Below, piece after piece: positions 8,535 to 17,271 of a stretch of DNA of 64,000 nucleotides. Below the pieces are notes generated by a model. It ran no database searches. It worked only from the letters and a program-made list of their open reading frames with translations, and was not told where the DNA came from. How positions within the stretch are numbered: the stretch's first letter is position 1; every line of letters starts with the position of its first letter. Origin of the DNA: CAYOWK01 sp964407665 (GTDB lineage Bacteria; Pseudomonadota; Alphaproteobacteria; Caulobacterales; Hyphomonadaceae); NCBI GenBank assembly GCA_964407665.1, contig CAYOWK010000001.1:100743-164742 (forward strand), read 5' to 3'. The translations under genes were made by a program, and so were the position numbers.

Positions 8535-10563
8535 TCATGCGCGTACTGAACACGGCAAAGGGGATGGCGCACATACTCATGGTGGTGTCTTCGGCGAGCG
8601 CACCGAGCTTGTGTTCGCGATCGTGTCTGTCGTCGCTCTTGTGGTCGGATGGCTGATCGAAACGAGCGGTTCGAAGGATGTGGCGATTGCGGCCTACGTC
8701 CCGGCTTACTTTTTCGGCGGGTTCTTCACCGTTCTGGAAGCACTTGAGAACCTGCGCAAGAAGCGGTTTGAAATTGATACCCTGATGATAGCGGCCGCCC
8801 TTGGCGCCGCCATTCTCGGGCACTGGTCTGAAGGCGCCCTGCTACTCGCCCTGTTCAGCGTCGGTCATGCGCTCGAAGGCTATGCGATGGGTCGCGCCAG
8901 GCGCGCGATCGAAGCGCTCGGAAAGCTGGCGCCCGAAACCGCTTTGGTGAAGCGCGGAGAAGGTTCGGAGCAAATTCCGGTTGCGCAGCTCAAGGTTGGC
9001 GACGTCGTCATCGTCAGGCCAAATGAGCGCCTCCCAGCAGATGGTCTTGTGATTGTCGGTGAAAGCAGCGTCGACCAGTCGCCCGTCACGGGCGAGAGCG
9101 TTCCGGTTGACAAACAACCCATCAGCGGCACGCCCGGCGACTCTGAGGCTTTTGCCAAGGCGGGTTCAGAATCGAAAGTCTTCGCCGGTACGATCAATGG
9201 CCCAGGCGCTCTTGAGGTCTGGGTCGCAAGGCCGGCGCAGGAGACGACGCTGGCGCGTGTGGTGAAGCTCGTCGCCGAGGCACAAGCCCAGCAATCGCCG
9301 ACGCAGCAATTCACCGATCAGCTGGAACGCATATTCGTTCCAGCCGTGCTGATCGGCGTGGTCGCGCTTATGTTCGCCTTCCTCGTGATCGACGAGCCCT
9401 TCGCGGACAGCTTCTATCGCGCCATGGCTGTACTTGTGGCCGCTAGCCCGTGCGCACTCGCGATTTCGGTACCCAGCGCCATCCTGAGCGGCATTGCCCG
9501 CGCAGGGCGGGGCGGTGTCCTCATCAAGGGTGGCGGCCCGCTTGAGAATCTGGGAACGCTCAAGGCCATCGCCTTCGACAAGACCGGGACCCTGACCGAG
9601 GGCAAGCCGCGCCTGACGGATGTGTCGCCGATAGAGGGCGTCGCAGAAATCGAGCTTCTTCAGCACGCGATTGCCATTGAGGAGTTGAGCGATCACCCCT
9701 TGGCGGCAGCGGTTGTTCGTGATGGCCGCGCGCGCGTCGGCGACGCGGCGCTGCTCAAGGCCGAAGCCGTCGAGGCCATAACGGGGAAGGGCGTGAAGGG
9801 CAGGGTGGCCGGCCAGCAGGTCTGGATCGGCAAGCCTGGCATGTTCGACGGGGCAGACGGCGCCGGAATGCCGGCGGACCTGGCTCAACGAGCTTTTGCG
9901 ATGGAACAACGCGGACGCACTGTAATGGTTGTCCGTCGCGAGCAGGCTTTTCTTGGGCTGCTCGGCTTGATGGACACCCCACGCCCGGAGGCGCGTGAGG
10001 TGATCGCGCAGTTGAGGAAGCTGGGCATCCAGCGCATGGTGATGCTCACGGGGGACAACCAGAGCGTCGGAGACGCCATCGCGAAGGATGTCGGGCTCAC
10101 GGACGCCAAGGGCGGCCTCATGCCAGAGGACAAGGTTGCAGCGATCCTTGCTCTGGTAGCCGAAGAGGGCAAGGTCGCCATGCTGGGGGATGGGGTAAAC
10201 GACGCGCCGGCGCTCGCCAACGCGACGGTTGGCGTCGCCATGGGCGCGGCTGGGTCAGACGTCGCCCTCGAAAGCGCAGACGTCGCGCTGATGGCTGATG
10301 ATCTGGCGCATCTGCCGTTTGTCGTTGGTCTCAGCCGCAAGACGAGCGCGATTATCAAGCAGAATCTCTGGGTCAGCCTTGGCGTCGTCGCGGTCCTGAT
10401 TCCATCGACCCTGTTCGGCCTGCAGATCGGCGCCGCCATCATTTTCCACGAGGGCTCAACCCTGCTGGTTGTTGCAAACGCGCTTCGACTTCTGGCCTAT
10501 CAGGACCCGTGGTCAGCAACTCCGCGGACGGGCGCGAAACAGCAACCGGTCGGCGCTGCTTGA
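8527..10563 (+). CDS. P1B-4-type heavy-metal-transporting ATPase (CzcP/CoaT-like)
   Basis: This inner-membrane P-type ATPase of 678 residues pumps metal out using ATP. It shows the phosphorylation motif DKTGTLTEG at D351, the TGES actuator loop, SDHPLAAA (the HP motif) and GDGVNDAP. The membrane metal motif is SPC (residues 307-309), and near the C-terminus it has HEGSTLLVV. Together these are the signature of the P1B-4 subgroup (Co/Zn/Cd), not of CPC copper pumps. No CxxC metal-binding domain is present, only a short His-rich N-terminus with EHGKGDGAHTHGG. ATG 8527 was chosen over an upstream ATG because of the overlap with the CDF gene and the loss of coding sense upstream. Confidence 0.88.
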   Translation: MSDHARTEHGKGDGAHTHGGVFGERTELVFAIVSVVALVVGWLIETSGSKDVAIAAYVPAYFFGGFFTVLEALENLRKKRFEIDTLMIAAALGAAILGHWSEGALLLALFSVGHALEGYAMGRARRAIEALGKLAPETALVKRGEGSEQIPVAQLKVGDVVIVRPNERLPADGLVIVGESSVDQSPVTGESVPVDKQPISGTPGDSEAFAKAGSESKVFAGTINGPGALEVWVARPAQETTLARVVKLVAEAQAQQSPTQQFTDQLERIFVPAVLIGVVALMFAFLVIDEPFADSFYRAMAVLVAASPCALAISVPSAILSGIARAGRGGVLIKGGGPLENLGTLKAIAFDKTGTLTEGKPRLTDVSPIEGVAEIELLQHAIAIEELSDHPLAAAVVRDGRARVGDAALLKAEAVEAITGKGVKGRVAGQQVWIGKPGMFDGADGAGMPADLAQRAFAMEQRGRTVMVVRREQAFLGLLGLMDTPRPEAREVIAQLRKLGIQRMVMLTGDNQSVGDAIAKDVGLTDAKGGLMPEDKVAAILALVAEEGKVAMLGDGVNDAPALANATVGVAMGAAGSDVALESADVALMADDLAHLPFVVGLSRKTSAIIKQNLWVSLGVVAVLIPSTLFGLQIGAAIIFHEGSTLLVVANALRLLAYQDPWSATPRTGAKQQPVGAA

Positions 10564-10646
10564 TGCCTGACGATGCGCTATAGGCTCAGCTTCCCGCTCA
10601 AGCCGGCTCACGCAGGCCAGGGTTTCTGCTGAACCGGCCGACGTCG

Positions 10647-11300
10647 CTATTCGGCGGCGACGGTCGGGCTGGCGGGCTGCGTGCGCATGTCAGAGAGAGC
10701 GTGCCGGACGATTGACCAGCCACCCGTGATCGACAGAGCCGCCATGATGCCCGCCACCATGACATCGGGCCACAGCGTGCCCGTTCCGAACACGCCCAGC
10801 GCGGCGAGCATGACGGCCACATTTCCGATGGCGTCGTTGCGGGAGCAGATCCAGACTGAACGCCTATCGGCATCGCCGCGGCGGAACCGAAACAGCATCA
10901 AGGCCACGCCCGCATTCGCCATCAGGGCGACAAACCCGACGACGCCCATCACGTCCGCCTCTGGGGTCGCCCCGCCCATCGCCGCGCGCCAGCCCGCGCT
11001 TCCAATCACCCACGCTCCCAGCAGGATGAGCGTCAAGCCCTTGAACAAGGCAGTGCGCGACCGGACCGCCAGACCCATGCCGGCGACGCTGAGGCTGATC
11101 GCATAGTTGGCGGCGTCGGCGAAGAAATCGAGCGCGTCCGCCTGGAGGGCCGACGAGCTGGCCGCGAAACCGGCTACGATCTCGGCGGCGAACATCGTGG
11201 CGTTTACGACAAACGCGACCCAGAGTGCGCGGCGCCATATCGGATCTACCGTCGCACCTGCGGTGGAGGCGCAGGCATCATGTTCGCAACATCCGGCCAT
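10647..11300 (-). CDS. Second short CDF-family cation transporter, MerR-controlled
   Basis: A 217-residue CDF-type membrane protein transcribed towards the czc operon. It starts with a Cys/His-rich stretch, GCCEHDACAS. As in the other CDF here, TM2 carries DFFAD (DxxxD), TM5 carries NDAIGN (DxxxN), and the cytoplasmic C-terminal domain is missing. ATG 11300 lies about 26 nt downstream of the predicted transcription start of a MerR-type promoter at 11333-11363. It is divergent from a MerR-family gene, an arrangement typical of metal-inducible exporters. Confidence 0.82.
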   Translation of the reverse strand: MAGCCEHDACASTAGATVDPIWRRALWVAFVVNATMFAAEIVAGFAASSSALQADALDFFADAANYAISLSVAGMGLAVRSRTALFKGLTLILLGAWVIGSAGWRAAMGGATPEADVMGVVGFVALMANAGVALMLFRFRRGDADRRSVWICSRNDAIGNVAVMLAALGVFGTGTLWPDVMVAGIMAALSITGGWSIVRHALSDMRTQPASPTVAAE

Positions 11301-11332
11301 GTTCAGCTCTCGACAAATCGTTCTGGAGCGCC

Positions 11333-11363
11333 AATCTGCACCCTGTAGTCGGTACATGGTCAA
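11333..11363 (-). promoter_or_regulatory. MerR-type promoter and operator
   Basis: On the minus strand TTGACC (11363-11358) and CAGATT (11338-11333) are separated by exactly 19 bp, the overlong spacer that MerR activators need. The spacer holds the dyad ACCCTGTA-N5-TACATGGT (11340-11360), close to the operators of ZntR/CadR/PbrR regulators. The arrangement predicts metal-induced transcription of the CDF gene and autoregulation of the divergent merR-type gene. Confidence 0.75.
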
Positions 11364-11364
11364 C

Positions 11365-11769
11365 ATGGAAAAAACTTATCATTCGATCGGTGAACTTGCG
11401 GACGCGACCGGCACCAAGGTCGAGACGGTCAGGTATTACGAGCGCATCGGCATCCTCCCCGCGCCAAAGCGGACAAGCGGAAATTACCGCGCCTACTCTG
11501 CGGGCCATCTCGCGCGCCTGAGCTTCATCCGCCGGGCGCGGGACCTTGGCTTCACGCTTGACCAAGTCAGGGCGTTGCTCGCGCTGGCCGACCAGAAGAA
11601 GCAGGATTGCGGCACCGTGGACGCGCTGGCGCGCGAGCACCTGGCCGACATCGACCGGAAGATTTCGGATCTGAAGGCGCTGCGGCGGGAGCTAAGCGGC
11701 CTGATCGGTCAGTGCAAGCAGGGGACGATCGCGGACTGCAGGATCCTCAGCGCGTTGTCTCCGCGCTAG
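11365..11769 (+). CDS. MerR-family metal-responsive regulator (ZntR/CadR/PbrR group)
   Basis: This 134-residue regulator has a MerR winged HTH (SIGELADATGTKVETVRYYERIGILP), a second helix pair (RLSFIRRARDLGFTLDQVRALL) and a dimerisation helix. It ends with the metal-site cysteines of the divalent-metal group: one in KKQDCGTV and two in GQCKQGTIADCRIL. ATG 11365 is preferred. The in-frame ATG at 11356 falls inside the operator, and neither has an obvious ribosome-binding site, so the message may be leaderless. It should activate the CDF gene on the other strand when Zn, Cd or Pb is bound. Confidence 0.85.
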   Translation: MEKTYHSIGELADATGTKVETVRYYERIGILPAPKRTSGNYRAYSAGHLARLSFIRRARDLGFTLDQVRALLALADQKKQDCGTVDALAREHLADIDRKISDLKALRRELSGLIGQCKQGTIADCRILSALSPR

Positions 11770-12198
11770 GTCATCGGCAAAAGGCGATCAGACAACTCTT
11801 TGAATGGCGATACATCGCCTTGGCTGCGCCCCGATCCCTTGGCTCTCGGCCCTTTCATGTAGCAATCTCTGTCGCGAGGCGGCTGGCGCTTCTGACGTCG
11901 GCAATCGCGCGGCGTTTGCCAACGCCAAACTGAAAAAGGACGAGCTGGCGCGCACGTTGATCAGCCGCTCGCCGGGACCGGCTAGCTGCCGGACATCCTC
12001 TTGTGGGCTGTGCCCTGCGGCGTCTTTGAGCCGATCACGGCTGGCGCGGCGGCCATCACCGCTGAGTAGGCGGCATCAAGTCGACATCAGAAGGGGAAGC
12101 CAGCAGATCTGGCGGCCCTTTCTTTTGCCGACCCTGGGTTGGGGGATGGGCCTACGAGCGCTAAATGTGCGTTGCTCCGCCAACCGCGCAAGGCGAGC
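11770..12198. other. Region without a recognisable gene
   Basis: About 430 bases lie between the MerR-type gene and the decayed HTH-protein gene. Short open frames exist on both strands, but none has a ribosome-binding site, a family motif or coding-like codon use. It is probably junction debris from assembly of the element. Confidence 0.5.
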
Positions 12199-13524
12199 TC
12201 AGTAGAAGCTGTAGGAGCCTTTTGGCAGCTCACCCTTGGGGTCGTGAAGCTCATCCGCTTCAGGAAAGAGCGCAGTCTTGGCGAGAGCAGATTCGATCCC
12301 CGCTTCGTCGAGTGCGGCCAGTGAGAGCCCTAGTCGCTCGCGCACCCATCGATTCATTCGGTCGAGGTGAGGGGATTTCCGCTCGGCGCCGGCATGGGCC
12401 AGCCATTCCGTGAGGCGCGCGATCTCCTGCTATTGATCGGAAAACTCCTTCAGGAAGGCCAGGCGACGGGTCTCCCGCTCTGCGCGCCGCCGGGCCGTCT
12501 CGCGCCGGCGTTGCATGTGGGCGTATCGGCGTTGCCACTCTTCGTGACTTTCGCGTCTTACCTTCACGGCCGCGAAATGGGCGCGCAGTCCGAGCGCGAT
12601 GTCGTCGAGCATTCGCTCGACCCTTTACGTTCTCCCATCAGACCAGCGCCTGCGAAGACGATCTCCGCCGCTCCTGTCGATCTCGACGGCGAGTTCACCC
12701 AGAAAGATCATGTCCCACTCGGGATAAGGCCGTGTGTGGGGACCCAGATCGACGCGGTCACGAAGTGATGGCTGGCTCCAGCGCCGCTGGAAGCGCTTTC
12801 GTTCATTCTCCTCCTCGTTCAGGTCCTCCTGCGTCGGGATGTGCTTCTGGCCCCGCGTTTTCTCAACGAGGGTCAGTGAGACCGAGTCGGTCCCGATCGC
12901 CGCTCGCATGGAGGCGCCGGCCGGTTCGAACGCGATGCCATCCGTCTCCAGTCGCCTGGCGAGGCCATCGAGAATGAACACAGCCGGTTACGCCAATTCC
13001 GCCGAGATGACGACCCCGTGCATGCCTTCATCGCACGCGCGAACGGCGCCGTCCTTGGCCGGCCTGCTCTTGCGCAGGGTCAGCGCTGTCAGCTTGATTG
13101 ATCGATGGAGATCGACCACCGGGAAGGGCGCCGGCGGCTCACGTTCAGCGCGATCCTCCTTCGTCTGCAGATCTTCGATCCGTGCTTCGGCCAGAACTTT
13201 TGCGGCAGCCTCCGGGAGCCGCGAGGTCGTCGAGACGATTGTGTTGGTCGGGTTCTCGGTCTCAGCCCGGGCGAGTGATTGTCGCCCGACCTTCTGCCCA
13301 GCCTGAAGACGGGCCCAGTAGCCACGCGGAGGCGACGGGATTCCATGGCGCGCGCACGTCTTGGCAAGGCCCACGTCCGAAATGCCAAACTCGACGGCCA
13401 CGTCGCGCATCGGTCGTGACCAGACCAGGTCGTAAAGGTCCTTTCGCGTGACGGTGCGGAATGAGGGCAAGCCTGGTCTTCCTTCCTGGCAGGGGTCCGT
13501 GATTGAGAGCCTGGCGCCAACCAT
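12199..13524 (-). pseudogene. Conserved HTH-like hypothetical protein, broken by three in-frame stops
   Basis: One reading frame runs from 13524 down to TGA 12199-12201 without any frameshift but is interrupted by TAA at 12990-12988, TAA at 12627-12625 and TAG at 12432-12430. The N-terminal part (RKDLYDLVWSRPMRDVAVEF, then GISDVGLAKTCARHGIPSPP and RGYW) is a conserved segment of an uncharacterised protein family common on mobile elements. It resembles an HTH with a GYWAR-type tail. The later segments (DWLARRL-like, PYPEWDMIFLGELAVEIDRS, then LKEFSDQ and LTEWLAHAG) keep sensible protein character. Each stop is one C-to-T change from CAA or CAG. The start ATG 13524 is uncertain. Confidence 0.75.
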
Positions 13525-13769
13525 GGTCAAGCGCATCCAGGATCGCTTGCCGATCCGCCGGCGCCCGCCAAGGCCACGTTTGCTTGTCACGCCCATCAAG
13601 CGTCCGGCGCATGCCCGCGCAAGGGGCCGAGGCTTCGGACCTTCGGTCCTGCAGGCCGCACCAACCCCTTGCGCGGTCACCGCGATGCTTGCTTTCCGGC
13701 CGCACCTGTTGGGCGTCGCAAACGCGAACCCGGCGGGACTGATCCCGCGGGATCACAAGGAAGAGCATC

Positions 13770-14195
13770 ATGGATCGCGCATCATTCGAACTCATCGGCA
13801 ATGTCGGCAAACTCGAGATCAAGCCGATCAAGGGCGACAAGAAACTCGCCATCATCTCGCTCGCGACATCCGAACGCTGGAAAACCGAGAGTGGCGACTG
13901 GAACGAGAAGACCTGCTGGCACCGCGTCGTTGTGTTCGCGCCCGCGAAGGTCAAGCTGATCGAGAGCGCCGTCCAGACAGGCACGCGTCTGCGCCTGGTC
14001 GGCCAGATCCGTCCGGGCTCCTGGGAAGATGAGCGCGGCCAGACCCGCTACACCGTCGAGTTCGTCGTGACGGGTTTCGGCGAAGTTGAAATCCTCGCAC
14101 GCGGCAAGCCAAAGGCTGAAACTCCTGACGCCGATGGCGGGCCTGCGCCTGCCGGCGAAGCTACTCCCAAGGCCAAGCGCAAGCGCGCCGCGTGA
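13770..14195 (+). CDS. ssb: Single-stranded DNA-binding protein
   Basis: A 141-residue SSB with one OB-fold: FELIGNVGKLEIKPI at the start, the SLATSERWK strand and WHRVVVF in the middle, then LRLVGQIRPGSW. The C-terminal tail is basic (KAKRKRAA) rather than the acidic DDDIPF tip of chromosomal SSBs, so it may not recruit the same replication partners. Elements often carry their own ssb next to ardC for use during conjugative entry of single-stranded DNA. It is followed by a DUF6876 gene and ardC in the same direction. Confidence 0.88.
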   Translation: MDRASFELIGNVGKLEIKPIKGDKKLAIISLATSERWKTESGDWNEKTCWHRVVVFAPAKVKLIESAVQTGTRLRLVGQIRPGSWEDERGQTRYTVEFVVTGFGEVEILARGKPKAETPDADGGPAPAGEATPKAKRKRAA

Positions 14196-14262
14196 TCCGC
14201 GGGACCGGCCGCGCAAACGGCCGGTCCTATCCGCTCAATCCTTCCATCCGCAGGAAACACTC

Positions 14263-14637
14263 ATGTCATCCGCTTCATCACCTGCGCTCAAGGCGCAGGA
14301 CCTCGCTCAGTTCACGGGAAGTGAGACCTTTTATTGTCATCCTTTATCCGGAGGATGCCTCTACACGGAAGGCGTCCGGTATCTGGCTGAAGCCGGATCG
14401 GCCTACTGGCTGCTTGACGCCATCCTGTGTCCTCAACCTCACCTTGCCGTGCTCCGCTCGGCGGAGTTCCAGGTCTGGACGCTGGCGGTCCATGCGAATC
14501 GTTCAGCCAAGTTGATCTGCACCGACGGCGACGATGGCCGTCTCTATGTCCATCCGATCCCGTGGACGGACTTCCCGCTCGATGCCGTGACGCTCTGGTT
14601 CGCGAACCGGACGCTCTATCTGCCGGGCGAGCATTAG
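14263..14637 (+). CDS. DUF6876 family protein
   Basis: A 124-residue soluble protein of unknown function with the features of the DUF6876 family: FTGSETFYCHPLSGGCLYT, GVRYLAEAGSAYWLLDAI, EFQVWTLAV and WTDFPLDAVTLWFANRTLYL. An AGGAAA ribosome-binding site lies before ATG 14263. It sits between ssb and ardC, a gene trio that recurs on alphaproteobacterial mobile elements. A role in protecting or establishing incoming DNA is only an inference from that context. Confidence 0.75.
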   Translation: MSSASSPALKAQDLAQFTGSETFYCHPLSGGCLYTEGVRYLAEAGSAYWLLDAILCPQPHLAVLRSAEFQVWTLAVHANRSAKLICTDGDDGRLYVHPIPWTDFPLDAVTLWFANRTLYLPGEH

Positions 14638-14721
14638 GCTCTGAGCGCAAGGTTGGGGGCCGGCGGCATCGCCGCCGGCTCGTCGCTTTCCCCATCATTT
14701 CAAACTCTCAAGGAGGTCGTC

Positions 14722-15633
14722 TTGACCGCGACCGCAAACGTGCAATCTCTCCACGACACCGTTACCGCCCGCATCATCGCGGAACTTGAAGCAGGCCGCT
14801 TCCCATGGGTGCAGCCCTGGGCGTCGTCGGGCGGCACGCCGCTCGGTCTGCCGCAGAACGCTTCGACAAGCCGAACCTATTCCGGCGTCAACATCCTGCT
14901 GCTCTGGTTCGCGGCCATCGAGCAGGGCAGGCCCTCGCAACGCTGGCTCACCTTCAAACAGGCGCTCGCTCTTGGTGGATGCGTGCGCAAGGGGGAGAAG
15001 GGGACGATGGTCGTCTACGCCGATACCTTCGTCCCCAAGGCTGAGCAGGAGAAGGCGAGTGCATCGGGCGAAGACGCCCGCCGCGTCGGCTTCCTCAAGC
15101 GGTTCACCGTCTTTCACGTCGATCAATGCGATGGGCTTGCCATGGACCCCGATGCCGCGCCGCTTCCGGGACGGACCGAGGTCCTGCCGCACGTCGAAGC
15201 TGTCATCGCGGCGACCAAGGCTGACATCAGGATCGGTGGCGAGATGGCGTTCTATTCGCCTGTCCATGACTTCATCCAGGTCCCGCCACAGGAAGCCTAT
15301 TTCGAGCCGATCAACTGGTATCGAACCAAGCTGCATGAGTTGGGTCACTGGACGGGACATGTCTCACGTCTCGACCGCAACTTCTCGGGCCGCCATGGCG
15401 GCGAAGCCTACGCGCGGGAGGAACTCGTCGCAGAGCTCTGCTCGGCGTTCCTGTGCGCCGAACTGGGCGTCGCGCCGACCGTCCGACACGCGGACTATCT
15501 CGGCTCCTGGCTGCAGGTCCTGAAGGGGGACAACCGGGCGATCTTCCAGGCCGCTTCCATGGCGTCCAAGGCGGCTGACTTCGTCATGGGGCGCCGGGAC
15601 GCGGGCAAGGGTATTGAGCGATGTGGCTCATGA
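14722..15633 (+). CDS. ardC: ArdC-family antirestriction protein
   Basis: This 303-residue protein has the two ArdC parts. An N-terminal ssDNA-binding-like domain (TARIIAELEAGRFPWVQPW, then TYSGVNILLLW and GEKGTMVVYAD) is followed by a zincin-like metallopeptidase domain with HELGHWTGH (H205, E206, H209) and a downstream Glu helix (AREELVAELCSAFLC). ArdC proteins protect entering single-stranded DNA from restriction. The start is TTG 14722, set by a strong AAGGAGG at 14710-14716; upstream in-frame codons lack one. It fits with the ssb gene as an establishment module. Confidence 0.88.
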   Translation: MTATANVQSLHDTVTARIIAELEAGRFPWVQPWASSGGTPLGLPQNASTSRTYSGVNILLLWFAAIEQGRPSQRWLTFKQALALGGCVRKGEKGTMVVYADTFVPKAEQEKASASGEDARRVGFLKRFTVFHVDQCDGLAMDPDAAPLPGRTEVLPHVEAVIAATKADIRIGGEMAFYSPVHDFIQVPPQEAYFEPINWYRTKLHELGHWTGHVSRLDRNFSGRHGGEAYAREELVAELCSAFLCAELGVAPTVRHADYLGSWLQVLKGDNRAIFQAASMASKAADFVMGRRDAGKGIERCGS

Positions 15634-15639
15634 CGGGGC

Positions 15640-16980
15640 TTATTCGGTTCGCCTCGCTTCAGGCAATCGCGTGGTCCGAAGCCGTCCAGCGATGCGCAGG
15701 GCGTTGTCTTCGATGAGGCTGGCGGCCTCCTCGACATAGCCGCGCGTGACGGCCGGCAGGGCTGCTACGGCTTCGGTTGTCGCCACACGCTTTGCGAAGA
15801 ATGCGTCGGCAAGCTGCTGGACGCGATCGCGCACGTCAGCAGGGCGGTATCCCGCAGATTCGGCGATCGCGTCCCAGTGGCGCGCGGCGACATCGGCGGG
15901 CTTACGCTTCCTGCCTGCAATGTTCTGCGCGAAATCCTGTGCGACGCTGGGCCAGGGAAGGACAGTCGAGACGTCATAGAGTGGTGCGAGGCGAGGTACC
16001 CCGCCGACCGGCAGGAGAAGCGAGTAGTTCTTCGCGTGAGCATCGGTGTTCGCGACGAGGATGTTGAAGATGACATCGTCCAGCAGCGAGAGGGCGTCAG
16101 CAGACGGCAGATGGCGCGCGGTGCTCAGGAGCGTCGCCAAGCTCGGTCCGGGGAGCGTGCCGCGTTCATACTTTCGGCCGGGCGGAACGCCATTCGCCTG
16201 TGCGAAGTCCTCCTGGTGAAGCCTTTGCAAGGCGCCGGTCCGGCTGACGCGCCGGTCATAGCGCTTGACGCAGATGGCCTTGCGACGGCCTGCGGCGAGG
16301 ATGGTCGCCTCCGCCGTGTTGAGGCCGATCGCCTGCGCCAGGCGCAGGCAGTAGGTTTCGTTCTCGACAATGCCCGGCAGGATCGCATTGTCCGGCTTCA
16401 CGATAATGGTCGATGGCGCGCCATTGCGTGGAATGGCGAGGACATCAGTCTCGCCCGGCAGCCGCAGGACCGGTGCGCCGGTCGCATCCAGAACCGCAAG
16501 AGCGGATTTCTTCTGTCCGCCGGCAAGCGAGAGACGAACGCCTTCTTCACCTACAAGAAAGGGACGCTGCTGCAGGTCCTCGAAATGGCGTTCAAGAGCC
16601 GCCCCAGGATCATCGATGCGGTAGAAGTCCGTGAGCGGGGTAAAAGCCCACGCCGCCCGCTCGGATGGGACGCCGAAGGACAACGCACCCGCCGTGTCGC
16701 CGCCGATTGCGTTCAGCACGGCCAGCGTGTCCGCCCGGTCGAGACCAAGCGAGCGCGTGAGGACGTTGAGTTGGTCCTCTTCCGGCAGGAGGTTGGCGAG
16801 CCAGGGGGAGATCACCTCGGACGGGTAGGCAGCCGTGTCGAGTGGTAGGGTCAGGGAGAGCGGGAAGGCGCCGTCGGTTGCGAGCCACGCTTCGGAATAG
16901 GAAAAGCCAAGCGCGCCGGTCTCGGCGACGGTCACGTCGCCAACGTGCAACGCATCGAACCAGACCGGGACGCTCGTCAC
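15640..16980 (-). CDS. hipA: HipA-family serine/threonine kinase toxin
   Basis: The 446-residue kinase has the HipA N-terminal subdomain (residues 1-110), a Gly-rich loop region (SLAGGQKKSA, 151-160), the ATP lysine region (TIIVKPDN), VKRYDRR (238-244), the HQEDFAQANG segment and the catalytic loop NTDAHAKN (D313, N318), followed by APLYDVST in the DFG position. HipA toxins phosphorylate glutamyl-tRNA synthetase or related targets and slow growth. All catalytic positions are present, so it should be active. Its start overlaps the hipB stop by 4 bp, which fits co-translation with the antitoxin. Confidence 0.88.
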   Translation of the reverse strand: MTSVPVWFDALHVGDVTVAETGALGFSYSEAWLATDGAFPLSLTLPLDTAAYPSEVISPWLANLLPEEDQLNVLTRSLGLDRADTLAVLNAIGGDTAGALSFGVPSERAAWAFTPLTDFYRIDDPGAALERHFEDLQQRPFLVGEEGVRLSLAGGQKKSALAVLDATGAPVLRLPGETDVLAIPRNGAPSTIIVKPDNAILPGIVENETYCLRLAQAIGLNTAEATILAAGRRKAICVKRYDRRVSRTGALQRLHQEDFAQANGVPPGRKYERGTLPGPSLATLLSTARHLPSADALSLLDDVIFNILVANTDAHAKNYSLLLPVGGVPRLAPLYDVSTVLPWPSVAQDFAQNIAGRKRKPADVAARHWDAIAESAGYRPADVRDRVQQLADAFFAKRVATTEAVAALPAVTRGYVEEAASLIEDNALRIAGRLRTTRLPEARRTE

Positions 16981-17261
16981 GTATAGTCCCCCAGGTCATA
17001 GCCCTTGTGCTTTGCGACGCGGGCTGGCCCGGCCGGGCGGTCTTCAACAAGGTCGCCGGCGGCGATGCGCAGGGCGTCGGCGATCCGGCACAGGCTGGTC
17101 ACGCGCAGGTCGCGCTTTCCGGTTTCGATGAGCGAAAGGGCTGGCGCGCTGATCCCGCTGAGGCGTGCGAGCTCGTGCAGGTTCAGGCCGCGGTCCTCCC
17201 GTGCCTTGCGGATCCTGCTCCCCACGCCGGCAAGTCGCTTGTCTTCGGGATCTTTCGCCAT
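16977..17261 (-). CDS. hipB: HipB-family XRE antitoxin and repressor
   Basis: A 94-residue XRE HTH protein (GSRIRKAREDRGLNLHELAR, then LSGISAPALSLIETGKRDL) placed immediately before hipA. HipB binds operators in its own promoter and holds HipA inactive. ATG 17261 was chosen because it precedes the first conserved residues; a longer frame from 17321 would cover the promoter. Three copies of an 18-bp palindrome (17272-17389) upstream are the likely binding sites. Confidence 0.87.
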   Translation of the reverse strand: MAKDPEDKRLAGVGSRIRKAREDRGLNLHELARLSGISAPALSLIETGKRDLRVTSLCRIADALRIAAGDLVEDRPAGPARVAKHKGYDLGDYT

Positions 17262-17271
17262 GACCGAGCTC

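Noticed and set aside
11804..12205. A 133-codon plus-strand frame after the MerR-type gene
   Set aside because: It has no ribosome-binding site or family motif, and its end overlaps the decayed gene on the other strand.
12199..13524. Stop-codon reassignment or programmed read-through
   Set aside because: Many intact genes here use TAA, TAG and TGA as true ends, so the code is standard. Gene decay explains the three stops better.
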